Source: Bacteroidetes bacterium UBA2664 (GTDB lineage: Bacteria; Bacteroidota; Rhodothermia; Balneolales; Balneolaceae). Taken from it: 64,000 nt of DNA. The notes beneath the pieces are model-generated. The model was not told the origin of the DNA and did no database searches. It saw nothing but the letters and a program-made list of their open reading frames with translations. The position numbers were made by a program, and so were the translations under genes. The stretch lies in assembly GCA_002359315.1 (NCBI GenBank), contig DEMS01000024.1:40130-104129 (forward strand). The letters are read 5' to 3'. Numbering within the stretch: position 1 is the stretch's first letter; each line of letters opens with the position of its first letter. This document shows positions 9,794 through 17,255 of this stretch, in pieces.

Positions 9794-10975
9794 GTGGTGA
9801 AACGGAAGAAGAGCAGATATAAAGAGAGATTACTTCAATGGATTTGGGAAGAGACTGAATTTACGACGACTCTTTTAGAATCCGATTGTGGGTCCATGGT
9901 GGAGATTTTAGATCCGGGTGAGTTAAATCATGGTGAGGGTCCGGATTTTTTACGTTCTCGAATTAAGATAGATGGAATAGAGCTTCATGGCAGTGTTGAA
10001 ATACATCGTTTGGCAAGTGAGTGGATTGCACATAAACATCAAAATGAGAAAAATTATGACAGTGTCATTTTGCATGTTGTGTATGAAAATGACAAGCGGG
10101 GGAAAGTATTTCGGTCTGATGGGACAAAACCTGTAACCCTATCCATAAAACCCTATTTAAGTTCACCGTTAAATAAATTGGCTCGTCTGAAAGAAACAGA
10201 AGGGCTATTGTGCAAAGATAATCTGATGTTTATTCATCAGGAAGCATTTGAAGAGCAGATTCGAAAAGCAACAAAAGAGTACTTTACCTATAAGGTTGAA
10301 GAGGTATTGCAAAAGTATGAACCGCGGGGGTTGATCTCGGAATCCTGGAAGAATGCAATGATCATACAGATTTATCGAAACTTAGGTATTTCTGCAAACC
10401 GGGATCAGATGCAGCAGCTCGCGATGCAGGTGATTGCAGAAAAAACCTGGCCGGACTCTCAAAATGAGTTTGTGGATTTGGTAAATGAAGCGGCCTTCAA
10501 TCCCAAAAAAAGAAAATTTGCGATTGCATGGCGGCAAACCGGAATGCGTCCGGCCAGCCGGCCGGTGGTGAGGGTTGCTCAGGCCGCCGCTTTCCATTAT
10601 CATATAAGAAAACTACCCTTTGAGGTTTTCCTGGAAGACCCGGCCATTTCCTGGGAGATGTTCACAAGTTCAATCGATCAAGAATTGATTCCGGGAAGAA
10701 ACACGCTGAATTTGATAAAAAAAACTGTTTTTCAGCCCTCGATTTATCTGTTAGGCCAACTGCTGTTCTCAACAATGTTAATGGATCGCTCATTTGAAAC
10801 TTGGCTGGAGGAGCCGCATCAGATTCCCGATATGATCAAAAAACCATTTCTTGAGGCGGGTTTTTTGATTAAAAATGGAGCCGGAAGCATCGGTCTGGCA
10901 CATCAATTAAAGCGTTATTGCAAAAGGAGGGAATGTCATAATTGTAATCTGTTTAAAAATGCAATTCGTTCTTGA
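9794..10975 (+). CDS. DUF2851 family protein
   Basis: 393 residues. The first two codons are both GTG; no ATG fits before KRKKSRYKERLLQWIW, so a GTG start is likely. Recognisable segments are GELNHGEGPDFLRSRIKIDG, ELHGSVEIHRLASEW and YDSVILHVVYEND near the N-terminus, and a C-terminal CKRRECHNCNLF cluster with three cysteines that could bind a metal. These match DUF2851, common in Bacteroidota and without an assigned function. The nuclease-like acid/His arrangement of the N-terminal part is only suggestive. The gene is divergent from the PyrR-like gene and sits just upstream of tRNA-Gln. Confidence 0.85.
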   Translation: MVKRKKSRYKERLLQWIWEETEFTTTLLESDCGSMVEILDPGELNHGEGPDFLRSRIKIDGIELHGSVEIHRLASEWIAHKHQNEKNYDSVILHVVYENDKRGKVFRSDGTKPVTLSIKPYLSSPLNKLARLKETEGLLCKDNLMFIHQEAFEEQIRKATKEYFTYKVEEVLQKYEPRGLISESWKNAMIIQIYRNLGISANRDQMQQLAMQVIAEKTWPDSQNEFVDLVNEAAFNPKKRKFAIAWRQTGMRPASRPVVRVAQAAAFHYHIRKLPFEVFLEDPAISWEMFTSSIDQELIPGRNTLNLIKKTVFQPSIYLLGQLLFSTMLMDRSFETWLEEPHQIPDMIKKPFLEAGFLIKNGAGSIGLAHQLKRYCKRRECHNCNLFKNAIRS

Positions 10976-11026
10976 TTGATTTGCCATCTCTCTCTATCTT
11001 TGGTGTCTGTCAATGAACCGATAGAT

Positions 11027-11097
11027 TGCCCGGTCGTCTAATGGCAGGACAGCTGGTTTTGGTCCAGTCAGTGGGGGTTCGAATCCTCCCCGGGCAA
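11027..11097 (+). tRNA. tRNA-Gln (anticodon TTG)
   Basis: A 71-nt cloverleaf can be folded by hand. The acceptor stem is TGCCCGG paired with CCGGGCA, with discriminator A. The D stem is GTCT/GGAC, the anticodon stem is GCTGG/CCAGT with loop TTTTGGT (anticodon TTG, reading CAA), and the T arm is GGGGG-TTCGAAT-CCTCC. The 3' CCA is not encoded. A terminator follows after 13 bp. Confidence 0.95.
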
Positions 11098-11110
11098 CGT
11101 TGTACATCTG

Positions 11111-11143
11111 AAAGGTTACCAAAGAGGTATCCTTTTCTTTTTT
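11111..11143 (+). terminator. Intrinsic terminator after tRNA-Gln
   Basis: Stem AAAGGTTACC / GGTATCCTTT with one mismatch and loop AAAGA, followed by a TCTTTTTT run. It separates the tRNA gene from prs. Confidence 0.8.
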
Positions 11144-11163
11144 AAACTTGACTAATTAGCTAG

Positions 11164-12096
11164 TTGGATACGCCTTTAGCCATATTCGCAGGGAGAAGCA
11201 ACCTCGCACTTTCACGTGCTATTGCTGAAAGTTACGGTACTGATCTTGGAGAAGTTACCATAAAGTCGTTTTCAGACGGTGAGCTATATGTTAAGTATGA
11301 GCAGAGTATAAGGGGTGAGGATATTTTTTTAATTCAATCTACCCCTCCTCCGGGTGATAATATTATTGAGTTACTGTTATTACTGGATGCTGCGAAGAGG
11401 GCATCTGTAAAAAGAGTAACAGCTGTGATTCCATATTTTGGATATGCCAGGCAAGATCGTAAGGATCAGCCAAGAGTTTCCATTGCATCAAAATTAATGG
11501 CAAACGTATTGGTTGAGGCCGGCGCAGACAGGATTCTGACGATGGATCTTCATGCATCACAGATACAAGGATTTTTTGATATTCCACTGGATCATTTATA
11601 TGCCAGCAGAATTTTTATAGAACACTTTAAGAAGAATCCGATAGAAAATCTGGTTGTTGTTGCACCGGATGTAGGAAGTTTGAAAATGGCGCGTGCCTAT
11701 TCTAAGAAATTAGGTGCAACCCTGGCTTTCATTGATAAACGAAGACCAAAGCAGAATGTAGCGGAGGTCATGAATATTATCGGTGAAGTGGAAGGTAAGC
11801 GTGTTTTGATTGTTGATGATTTGATCGATACCGCAGGAACCATCACGAATGCAGCAGTTGCTCTGAAAGAGAGAGGTGCTCTAAGTGTAATGGCGACATG
11901 TACACATCCAGTACTGTCGGGTCCGGCGTTTCAACGAATTGAAGACTCTCCAATCGATGAATTGTTAGTAACAGATACCGTACCTTTACGAAAGCCGTCT
12001 GACAAAATAAAAGTGTTAAGTGTAGCCAGTATATTTGCCGAAGCAATTCAGCGAATTCATACGAACGAAACGGTTAGTGCACTATTTGATGATTAA
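11164..12096 (+). CDS. prs: Ribose-phosphate pyrophosphokinase
   Basis: 310 residues of class I PRPP synthetase, which makes PRPP from ribose 5-phosphate and ATP for nucleotide, His and Trp synthesis. Visible motifs are IFAGRSN at the N-terminus, FSDGELYVKYEQSIRG, YFGYARQDRKDQPR, TMDLHASQIQGFF, VVVAPDVGSLKMA and the PRPP-binding VLIVDDLIDTAGTI. An in-frame TAG sits directly before the TTG at 11164 and no ATG or GTG occurs before the conserved FAGRSN strand, so TTG is the start. Gene order prs-rplY-pth is common in bacteria and supports all three calls. Confidence 0.96.
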   Translation: MDTPLAIFAGRSNLALSRAIAESYGTDLGEVTIKSFSDGELYVKYEQSIRGEDIFLIQSTPPPGDNIIELLLLLDAAKRASVKRVTAVIPYFGYARQDRKDQPRVSIASKLMANVLVEAGADRILTMDLHASQIQGFFDIPLDHLYASRIFIEHFKKNPIENLVVVAPDVGSLKMARAYSKKLGATLAFIDKRRPKQNVAEVMNIIGEVEGKRVLIVDDLIDTAGTITNAAVALKERGALSVMATCTHPVLSGPAFQRIEDSPIDELLVTDTVPLRKPSDKIKVLSVASIFAEAIQRIHTNETVSALFDD

Positions 12097-12112
12097 TTGA
12101 TAAAATAAAACT

Positions 12113-12820
12113 ATGAAGCAACCCAAATTATACGAATTGGCCGGTGAGAAAAGAGAAGCAGACAGGAAATCGACTGCAACTCTAAGAAAGGAATTAAAAG
12201 TACCTGCTGTTCTCTATGGCCCAAAACTGAAAGAAAATATTCATTTTTCTATAGAGGAGTCTGATATTGAAAAAATACTTTCTGTCAGCCAGACAAAACT
12301 TCAGAATCTGACTGTTGATGGGAAAGAGTATAAAACTCTTCTTAAAAAGGTAGATTTTGATCCTGTCACCGATAAGGTGCTACACGTAGATTTCTATGTG
12401 TTAGATGATAAAACACCAGTGAAACTACGTGTGCCGATCCGATTAACAGGAATTGCCAGAGGTGTTCGCGATGGCGGTGGCCGAGTTCTTCAGCCGCTCC
12501 GAATAGTGAATATCAAAGTATTGCCGGATAATATTCCTGCTATGTTTGAGCTGGATATTACCAATCTGGATATTGGGCATTCACTCAGTGTAGGTGAATT
12601 GGATATGGAGGGTATTATTCCTCTGGATAATCCAAATCAGACGATTGTAACGATTGTACCGCCGAAATCAGAATCGCTGTTCACATCTGAGCTTGAGGAC
12701 GAAGAGGAAGAATTACTGGAAGGTGAGGAAGCTGAATTGGCAGAAGGTGAAGAGGCAGAAGGCGAAGAAGGTGAAGGTGAAGAGGGTGAAGGTGAAGAAA
12801 CTGAAGAGAGCAAAGATTAA
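12113..12820 (+). CDS. rplY: 50S ribosomal protein L25 / general stress protein Ctc
   Basis: 235 residues with two domains: an N-terminal L25 domain that binds 5S rRNA (LRKELKVPAVLYG, KVDFDPVTDKVLHVDFY) and the C-terminal TL5/CTC beta domain (VPIRLTGIARGVRDGG, LDITNLDIGHSLSVGEL). After about residue 188 comes an acidic low-complexity tail of repeated Gly-Glu-Glu units, encoded by near-tandem GGTGAA repeats; such acidic tails are frequent in this family but vary in length. The gene starts 16 bp after prs and ends 18 bp before pth, consistent with one operon. Confidence 0.95.
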   Translation: MKQPKLYELAGEKREADRKSTATLRKELKVPAVLYGPKLKENIHFSIEESDIEKILSVSQTKLQNLTVDGKEYKTLLKKVDFDPVTDKVLHVDFYVLDDKTPVKLRVPIRLTGIARGVRDGGGRVLQPLRIVNIKVLPDNIPAMFELDITNLDIGHSLSVGELDMEGIIPLDNPNQTIVTIVPPKSESLFTSELEDEEEELLEGEEAELAEGEEAEGEEGEGEEGEGEETEESKD

Positions 12821-12838
12821 ACGCTTGATCTCTACTTT

Positions 12839-13396
12839 ATGGCACTGATTGTAGGCCTGGGAAATCCCGGTGTAGAATATAAAGGAACACGCCATAACGT
12901 CGGTTTTGAACTGATTGATGTACTATCTGAAAAATTGACCATTACCCTTCAACCGGGTAATGGTCTTTTCTTTTTAGGTGAGGGTACTTTTAAAAGTAAA
13001 AGTGTTACACTTTTGAAGCCCACCACTTTCATGAATAAAAGTGGTGTCGCAGTTTCAAAAGCTTTGGCCCAAACGGGATGTTCGGTTTCTGATTGTATCA
13101 TCTGTTATGATGATATTCATCTTGAAGCTGGAAAGATTCGAATAAAACCCGGAGGCAGTGCAGGGGGGCATAACGGTCTTGGTGATATCATTGAAAGAGT
13201 AAAGACACGTGATATTGCCCGGTTGCGAATTGGAATTGGGAATGATTTCCCGCGGGGCCGTCAATCCGATTATGTATTATCCCCATTTACGAGTAGCCAA
13301 CGAAAACTTGTAGATGAATCACTGGAAGTTGCATCCGATGCAATTTTAGCGTTTCTTCGTGGTGGCATCGATTTGGCAATGAATCATTTTAATTAA
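12839..13396 (+). CDS. pth: Peptidyl-tRNA hydrolase
   Basis: 185 residues, the normal length. It cleaves peptidyl-tRNA released from stalled ribosomes. Key residues are visible: Asn and His in [20 protein letters not shown] (positions about 8 and 18), the substrate Asn in TFMNKSG, and the Asp in [26 protein letters not shown]. It is the third gene of the prs-rplY-pth cluster. A 40-bp gap then leads to hppA on the same strand. Confidence 0.97.
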   Translation: MALIVGLGNPGVEYKGTRHNVGFELIDVLSEKLTITLQPGNGLFFLGEGTFKSKSVTLLKPTTFMNKSGVAVSKALAQTGCSVSDCIICYDDIHLEAGKIRIKPGGSAGGHNGLGDIIERVKTRDIARLRIGIGNDFPRGRQSDYVLSPFTSSQRKLVDESLEVASDAILAFLRGGIDLAMNHFN

Positions 13397-13436
13397 GTAT
13401 CTACAAAAACTAACCGAAACAACAATTACCATTAAC

Positions 13437-15632
13437 ATGAATATTTTCAATACAATCATATATTTGATACCGGTTGCCGGGGTAGTGGCTCTCGCGTATA
13501 CCTACTTCAAATCCAAATGGGTTACAAAACAGGAAGTCGGTACAGAAAAGATGGCCCGCATTGCGAAGAATATTTCTGACGGTGCAATGGCCTTTTTAAA
13601 AGCTGAATACCGGGTTCTGACAATATTTGTCATTTTTGTGGCAATATTACTTGGAATTCAAGGCTCACTGCAAGTCAATTCTTCACCGCTGATGGCGCTC
13701 TCTTTTATCGTCGGTGCATTTTGTTCAGGGTTGGCAGGGTTTATCGGCATGCGAGTCGCGACCAAAGCAAATGTGAGAACCACACAAGCAGCCCGTACTA
13801 GTTTGGCAGAAGGCTTAAACGTAGCATTTAACGGTGGATCTGTAATGGGCCTTGGAGTTGTCGGCCTGGGCGTACTTGGAATCGGCCTGCTTTTCATGTT
13901 TTACAGCAGCTTTTTTGGAATTGAAAATATCCAGCAAATCCTCACTGTTATAACGAGTTTCTCTTTTGGTGCTTCATCCATTGCTCTTTTTGCACGTGTG
14001 GGCGGAGGGATTTACACAAAAGCCGCTGATGTGGGCGCCGATCTTGTAGGAAAAGTGGAAGCAGGCATTCCTGAAGATCACCCTTTAAACCCTGCAACGA
14101 TTGCAGACAACGTTGGAGATAATGTTGGGGATGTCGCCGGGATGGGTGCAGACCTTTTTGAATCCTATGTAGGTTCTATCATCGGGACAATGGTTTTAGG
14201 AGCCGCATTTCTTGGGTTGAGCGGATTTGAATCAAGCAACCAGTTTGGCGGGTTAAATGCCGTATTGCTTCCACTCGTTTTAGCAGGCGTTGGTATCCTG
14301 ACATCGATACTGGGAACATTTTTTGTAAAAGTAAAAGAGGGCGGAAATCCTCAAAAAGCATTGAACACCGGAGAATTTGTCTCTGCAGGTGTGATGTTAA
14401 TTGCATCCTTTCTGCTCATTAACTGGATGCTTCCAGAAAGCTGGGAGTTTGCAGGACAGACCATCACCGCGATGGGTGTATTTTGGGCTACGATTCTTGG
14501 TTTAGCTGCCGGATTGCTTATCGGTTTAATAACCGAATACTATACCGGAACAGGTACAAAACCGGTTTGGAGTATAGTGAATCAGTCTGTAACCGGATCT
14601 GCTACGAATATTATTGCCGGTGTCGGTGTGGGGATGATTTCAACAGCAATACCGATTATTATAATCGCAGTGGCGATTATCGGTTCTTACCATTTTGCCG
14701 GACTTTACGGAATTGCGATAGCCGCAGTCGGAATGCTCTCTAATACAGGGATTCAATTGGCTGTTGATGCATATGGCCCGATCTCAGACAATGCCGGTGG
14801 TATTGCAGAGATGAGTGACCTTCCACCGGAAGTGAGAGAAAGAACAGACAAACTGGATGCTGTTGGGAACACAACTGCTGCGATCGGAAAAGGTTTTGCA
14901 ATCGGATCTGCAGCACTTACAGCATTAGCCTTGTTTGCGGCGTTTATTACGTCCTATAATGTTGCCAATCCGGAAAGTATTCTGACAGGTATAGATATCA
15001 CTGCCCCAAAAGTAATGGCTGCGCTTTTTGTAGGTGCAATGCTTCCCTACCTATTTTCAGCACTCTCCATGCAAGCGGTTGGACGAGCAGCAATGTCGAT
15101 GATTGAAGAAGTACGGCGTCAGTTCAGAGATATCCCGGAATTAACCGCTGCACTTGCTGCTATGACCCGAAACGAAGGGAAGCAGATGAGTGAGTGGACG
15201 AAGTCAGATCGTGACATTTTTGATGCTGCTGATGGGAAAGCAGAATTTGCAAAATGTGTTGAGATCTCTACTACCGCTTCCATTCGTGAGATGGTTGCAC
15301 CGGGTTTACTTGCTGTTATTGTACCGGTACTCTTCGGTTTCTTAGGCGGACCCGAAATGCTGGGTGGACTACTTGCGGGAGTTACCGCATCCGGTGTTCT
15401 GCTGGCTCTGTTTCAATCAAACGCAGGCGGTGCGTGGGATAACGCCAAAAAGATGATCGAAGAAGGTGTTGAAATCAACGGCGTGCACTATGGTAAAGGT
15501 TCTGACCCCCATAAAGCAGCGGTTGTTGGAGATACAGTAGGAGATCCGTTTAAAGATACATCCGGCCCGTCGCTGAATATTTTGATTAAGTTGATGGCGG
15601 TTGTGGCACTGGTTATTGCGACGATGATTTAA
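13437..15632 (+). CDS. hppA: Membrane-bound pyrophosphatase, K+-dependent type
   Basis: 731 residues with about 16 membrane helices. It couples hydrolysis of pyrophosphate in the cytoplasm to export of H+ and/or Na+. The PPi-binding signature [20 protein letters not shown] and the acidic [20 protein letters not shown] are both intact, as is the C-terminal [14 protein letters not shown]. After DAVGNTT the sequence is [23 protein letters not shown]: an Ala rather than Lys in this position marks the K+-dependent subfamily, which includes Na+-pumping and Na+/H+-pumping enzymes. The ion pumped cannot be settled by eye. It follows pth by 40 bp, and a 7-bp repeat array starts at its stop codon. Confidence 0.95.
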   Translation: MNIFNTIIYLIPVAGVVALAYTYFKSKWVTKQEVGTEKMARIAKNISDGAMAFLKAEYRVLTIFVIFVAILLGIQGSLQVNSSPLMALSFIVGAFCSGLAGFIGMRVATKANVRTTQAARTSLAEGLNVAFNGGSVMGLGVVGLGVLGIGLLFMFYSSFFGIENIQQILTVITSFSFGASSIALFARVGGGIYTKAADVGADLVGKVEAGIPEDHPLNPATIADNVGDNVGDVAGMGADLFESYVGSIIGTMVLGAAFLGLSGFESSNQFGGLNAVLLPLVLAGVGILTSILGTFFVKVKEGGNPQKALNTGEFVSAGVMLIASFLLINWMLPESWEFAGQTITAMGVFWATILGLAAGLLIGLITEYYTGTGTKPVWSIVNQSVTGSATNIIAGVGVGMISTAIPIIIIAVAIIGSYHFAGLYGIAIAAVGMLSNTGIQLAVDAYGPISDNAGGIAEMSDLPPEVRERTDKLDAVGNTTAAIGKGFAIGSAALTALALFAAFITSYNVANPESILTGIDITAPKVMAALFVGAMLPYLFSALSMQAVGRAAMSMIEEVRRQFRDIPELTAALAAMTRNEGKQMSEWTKSDRDIFDAADGKAEFAKCVEISTTASIREMVAPGLLAVIVPVLFGFLGGPEMLGGLLAGVTASGVLLALFQSNAGGAWDNAKKMIEEGVEINGVHYGKGSDPHKAAVVGDTVGDPFKDTSGPSLNILIKLMAVVALVIATMI

Positions 15633-15635
15633 GTG

Positions 15636-15691
15636 AGTGAAAAGTGAAAAGTGAAAAGGTAGGCAGAAGGCAGAGGGCAGAACGCAGAAGG
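15636..15691. repeat. Heptamer array (8 x 7 bp), AGTGAAA passing into CAGAAGG units
   Basis: Starting three bases after the hppA stop there are eight consecutive 7-bp words in one register: three of AGTGAAA, one transitional AGGTAGG, then CAGAAGG, CAGAGGG, CAGAACG and CAGAAGG. The register is kept although the word changes. Confidence 0.85.
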
Positions 15692-15741
15692 ATATCTGCT
15701 CTGCCGGGTGTTTCTTTTCATTTCTGATTTGTAAGTTTATT

Positions 15742-15776
15742 AAAAAGCCCCGGTGTGAAAGCATTGGGGTTTTTTA
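15742..15776 (+). terminator. Intrinsic terminator downstream of hppA
   Basis: CCCCGGTG / CATTGGGG stem (two G-T pairs) with loop TGAAAG, flanked by AAAAAG and a run of six T. It is 110 bp after the hppA stop and also follows the heptamer array. Confidence 0.8.
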
Positions 15777-15782
15777 TTGATA

Positions 15783-15838
15783 AAAAGGGAAAAGGCAGAA
15801 GAGTGAAAAGGGAAAAGGGAAAAGGCGGGCAGAAGGTA
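15783..15838. repeat. Second heptamer-like array
   Basis: Eight 7-bp words in one register (AAAAGGG, AAAAGGC, AGAAGAG, TGAAAAG, GGAAAAG twice, GCGGGCA, GAAGGTA). It is less regular than the first array but uses the same GGCAGAAG and GTGAAAAG vocabulary. Confidence 0.65.
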
Positions 15839-15882
15839 GAAGATTTAATCTAAGAGTCTTCCTGATGCAGATCAGGATCTAA
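15836..15882. repeat. Dispersed hairpin repeat, copy 1
   Basis: Shares TAATCTAAGAG followed by TGATGCAGATCAGGATCT with the copy at 18903-18946. CCTGAT / ATCAGG forms a small hairpin with loop GCAG. Both copies sit directly after heptamer-type sequence. Confidence 0.7.
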
Positions 15883-16068
15883 GTAATTACCACCTAAATA
15901 AGGGGGGTGTAAGAATTCAGCTCAGAGTCATTTTTCTATCAGGGTTCCATTTGAATTGATCTAACATGATGTAAATAAATGTAAAAGTTTGAAACAATTT
16001 ATTCGCACACCCATCATTTTATTACACTACAACATCAAATAAATAGAGAGGTGGATATGAAAACCATA

Positions 16069-16092
16069 TCAATCAATCAATCAATCAATCAA
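16069..16092 (+). repeat. Tetranucleotide repeat (TCAA)6 in a signal-peptide reading frame
   Basis: Six perfect TCAA units begin 12 bp after the ATG at 16057. From that ATG the frame runs MKTISINQSINQL and stops at the TAG at 16096-16098. The long downstream frame is open through the repeat but has no start of its own. One more unit, or two fewer, would join the ATG to the frame and give a classic lipoprotein signal peptide. A unit that is not a multiple of 3 at this position is the hallmark of slipped-strand phase variation. Confidence 0.85.
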
Positions 16093-16106
16093 TTGTAGCT
16101 CTGTTA

Positions 16107-17180
16107 GTGAGCGTGTTCATTCTGATGATAAGTGGTTGTGAGAGTAATATTACAACCCATTCTGTTGATGAACGAGAGACACCGCAAGAGACAGTGGAAA
16201 GTTTAAATATAAATGCAAGTGATAGGCCAATTCGTGAACCCGGATTGCTAGATACAACCCAACTTACCAACCAGATCCGGGAAATGTTAAAAGCAACAGG
16301 AAGAGATCCCGACAAAATACGATTCGGTGAACTGTCTGATAAAGGGTATTCACTGACAGGAGAAGAAGCGTGGGAAAAATATATGAAAGATTGGGATCCC
16401 AAAAGAGGCTTTGAAAAAACAGACAATATAATTGTAGATCCGGAGTCCATTATTCTTTCATCAGCAGTTATCCCACCGACTCCTGCTCAATCGGGATTTA
16501 TCATATCAGATACTTCAGATCCGCAGGCCAATGGTAGTGTTACAGTAAATTATCTGGGTGTACAGGTAACCACCAATTATTCCAGCACTTGGAACGCAAT
16601 TGCAGTTGCCAACACAATCAGTTACAATATTAATAATCATCAGAGTATTCAGCTTAGCGCAACAGTGGATGGTACCACCGTTATTGTAACCGAAAAAAGA
16701 GATGGTTGTGAATATAATGGTAATCCGGTATATGTTTCTCATACCAATGGAACCCACATCACGGTGAATAATGATACATTCTATATGGCAGGTGGAACGG
16801 ATGAACAAGGTTGTCATGAAGAAGTTCCTCTGCCACCAGCAGAACCTGAAGATCCGCCTACTACTATATATATAAGTTACGGATCTGTAATAAACACACC
16901 GCAATTCTTAAATTACGGTTGGGTAGATATGTGGTCTTATAGTTGGGCTTCTCAATCCCTCTATTATCTGGATGTTGTTGGGGCTTCTGAAAGAGACTTT
17001 GTTATCATAAATTACGGGCAGGATGGAGGCTATAATGATGACTACGCAATTGTTGGCACTAGTGAGTACAAGGATCCACTTGATCCAACTTCCAATTGGA
17101 CGCAAACAGGAGATCATTTGTTTGGACTCTCATCAAATCAAATTTACGGAGTTGGTTCCTGGGATTCGGAATATTTTTAA
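16107..17180 (+). CDS. Unknown lipoprotein, candidate phase-variable, out of frame here
   Basis: The open frame from the first possible start (GTG at 16107) encodes 357 residues starting MSVFILMISGCESN. The ISGC lipobox is clear, but this start would leave only about 10 residues and no positive charge before the Cys, so it is a poor signal peptide. The frame is open back through INQSINQSIVALLV, so the native start is most likely the ATG at 16057 (good ribosome-binding site), separated by a frame-breaking TCAA tract. The mature part is Asn/Thr/Tyr-rich, with a repetitive beta-like segment (about residues 130-235) and a C-terminal YGQDGGYNDDYAIVG region. I do not recognise a family. The gene has its own terminator and precedes a T9SS cargo gene. 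Confidence 0.75.
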   Translation: MSVFILMISGCESNITTHSVDERETPQETVESLNINASDRPIREPGLLDTTQLTNQIREMLKATGRDPDKIRFGELSDKGYSLTGEEAWEKYMKDWDPKRGFEKTDNIIVDPESIILSSAVIPPTPAQSGFIISDTSDPQANGSVTVNYLGVQVTTNYSSTWNAIAVANTISYNINNHQSIQLSATVDGTTVIVTEKRDGCEYNGNPVYVSHTNGTHITVNNDTFYMAGGTDEQGCHEEVPLPPAEPEDPPTTIYISYGSVINTPQFLNYGWVDMWSYSWASQSLYYLDVVGASERDFVIINYGQDGGYNDDYAIVGTSEYKDPLDPTSNWTQTGDHLFGLSSNQIYGVGSWDSEYF

Positions 17181-17194
17181 AACCCTATTCAAAG

Positions 17195-17235
17195 AAGAGG
17201 CTGTCTGCTATGCCGACAGTCTCTTTCAATTTTTT
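17195..17235 (+). terminator. Intrinsic terminator after the lipoprotein gene
   Basis: AAGAGGCTGTC / GACAGTCTCTT stem (one G-T pair) with a 9-nt loop, followed by a T-rich run. It lies 14 bp after the stop and 20 bp before the next start, so the two genes are probably transcribed separately. Confidence 0.75.
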
Positions 17236-17255
17236 GAAAATAAAATGAACCAAAG

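Larger units (their letters stand above)
15633..16056. other. Intergenic region with repeats, terminator and leader of the lipoprotein gene
   Basis: This 424-bp region holds a heptamer array (15636-15691), a terminator (15742-15776), a second heptamer-like array (15783-15838), one copy of a dispersed hairpin repeat (about 15836-15882) and the untranslated leader of the lipoprotein gene. The purine-rich AGAGAGGTGG just before the ATG at 16057 is a good ribosome-binding site, stronger than most in the window. Confidence 0.75.

Noticed and set aside
12654..12848. Lys-rich open frame inside the end of rplY
   Set aside because: It is the shifted reading of the Glu/Gly-rich acidic tail of L25; low-complexity GAA repeats keep all frames open, and it has no start signal of its own.
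15636..15840. CRISPR array
   Set aside because: The units are only 7 bp with no spacers, and no cas genes are present.
16515..16904. 129-codon antisense frame in the unknown lipoprotein gene
   Set aside because: No start signal or homology; the sense frame has the lipobox, good codon pattern and a matching terminator.
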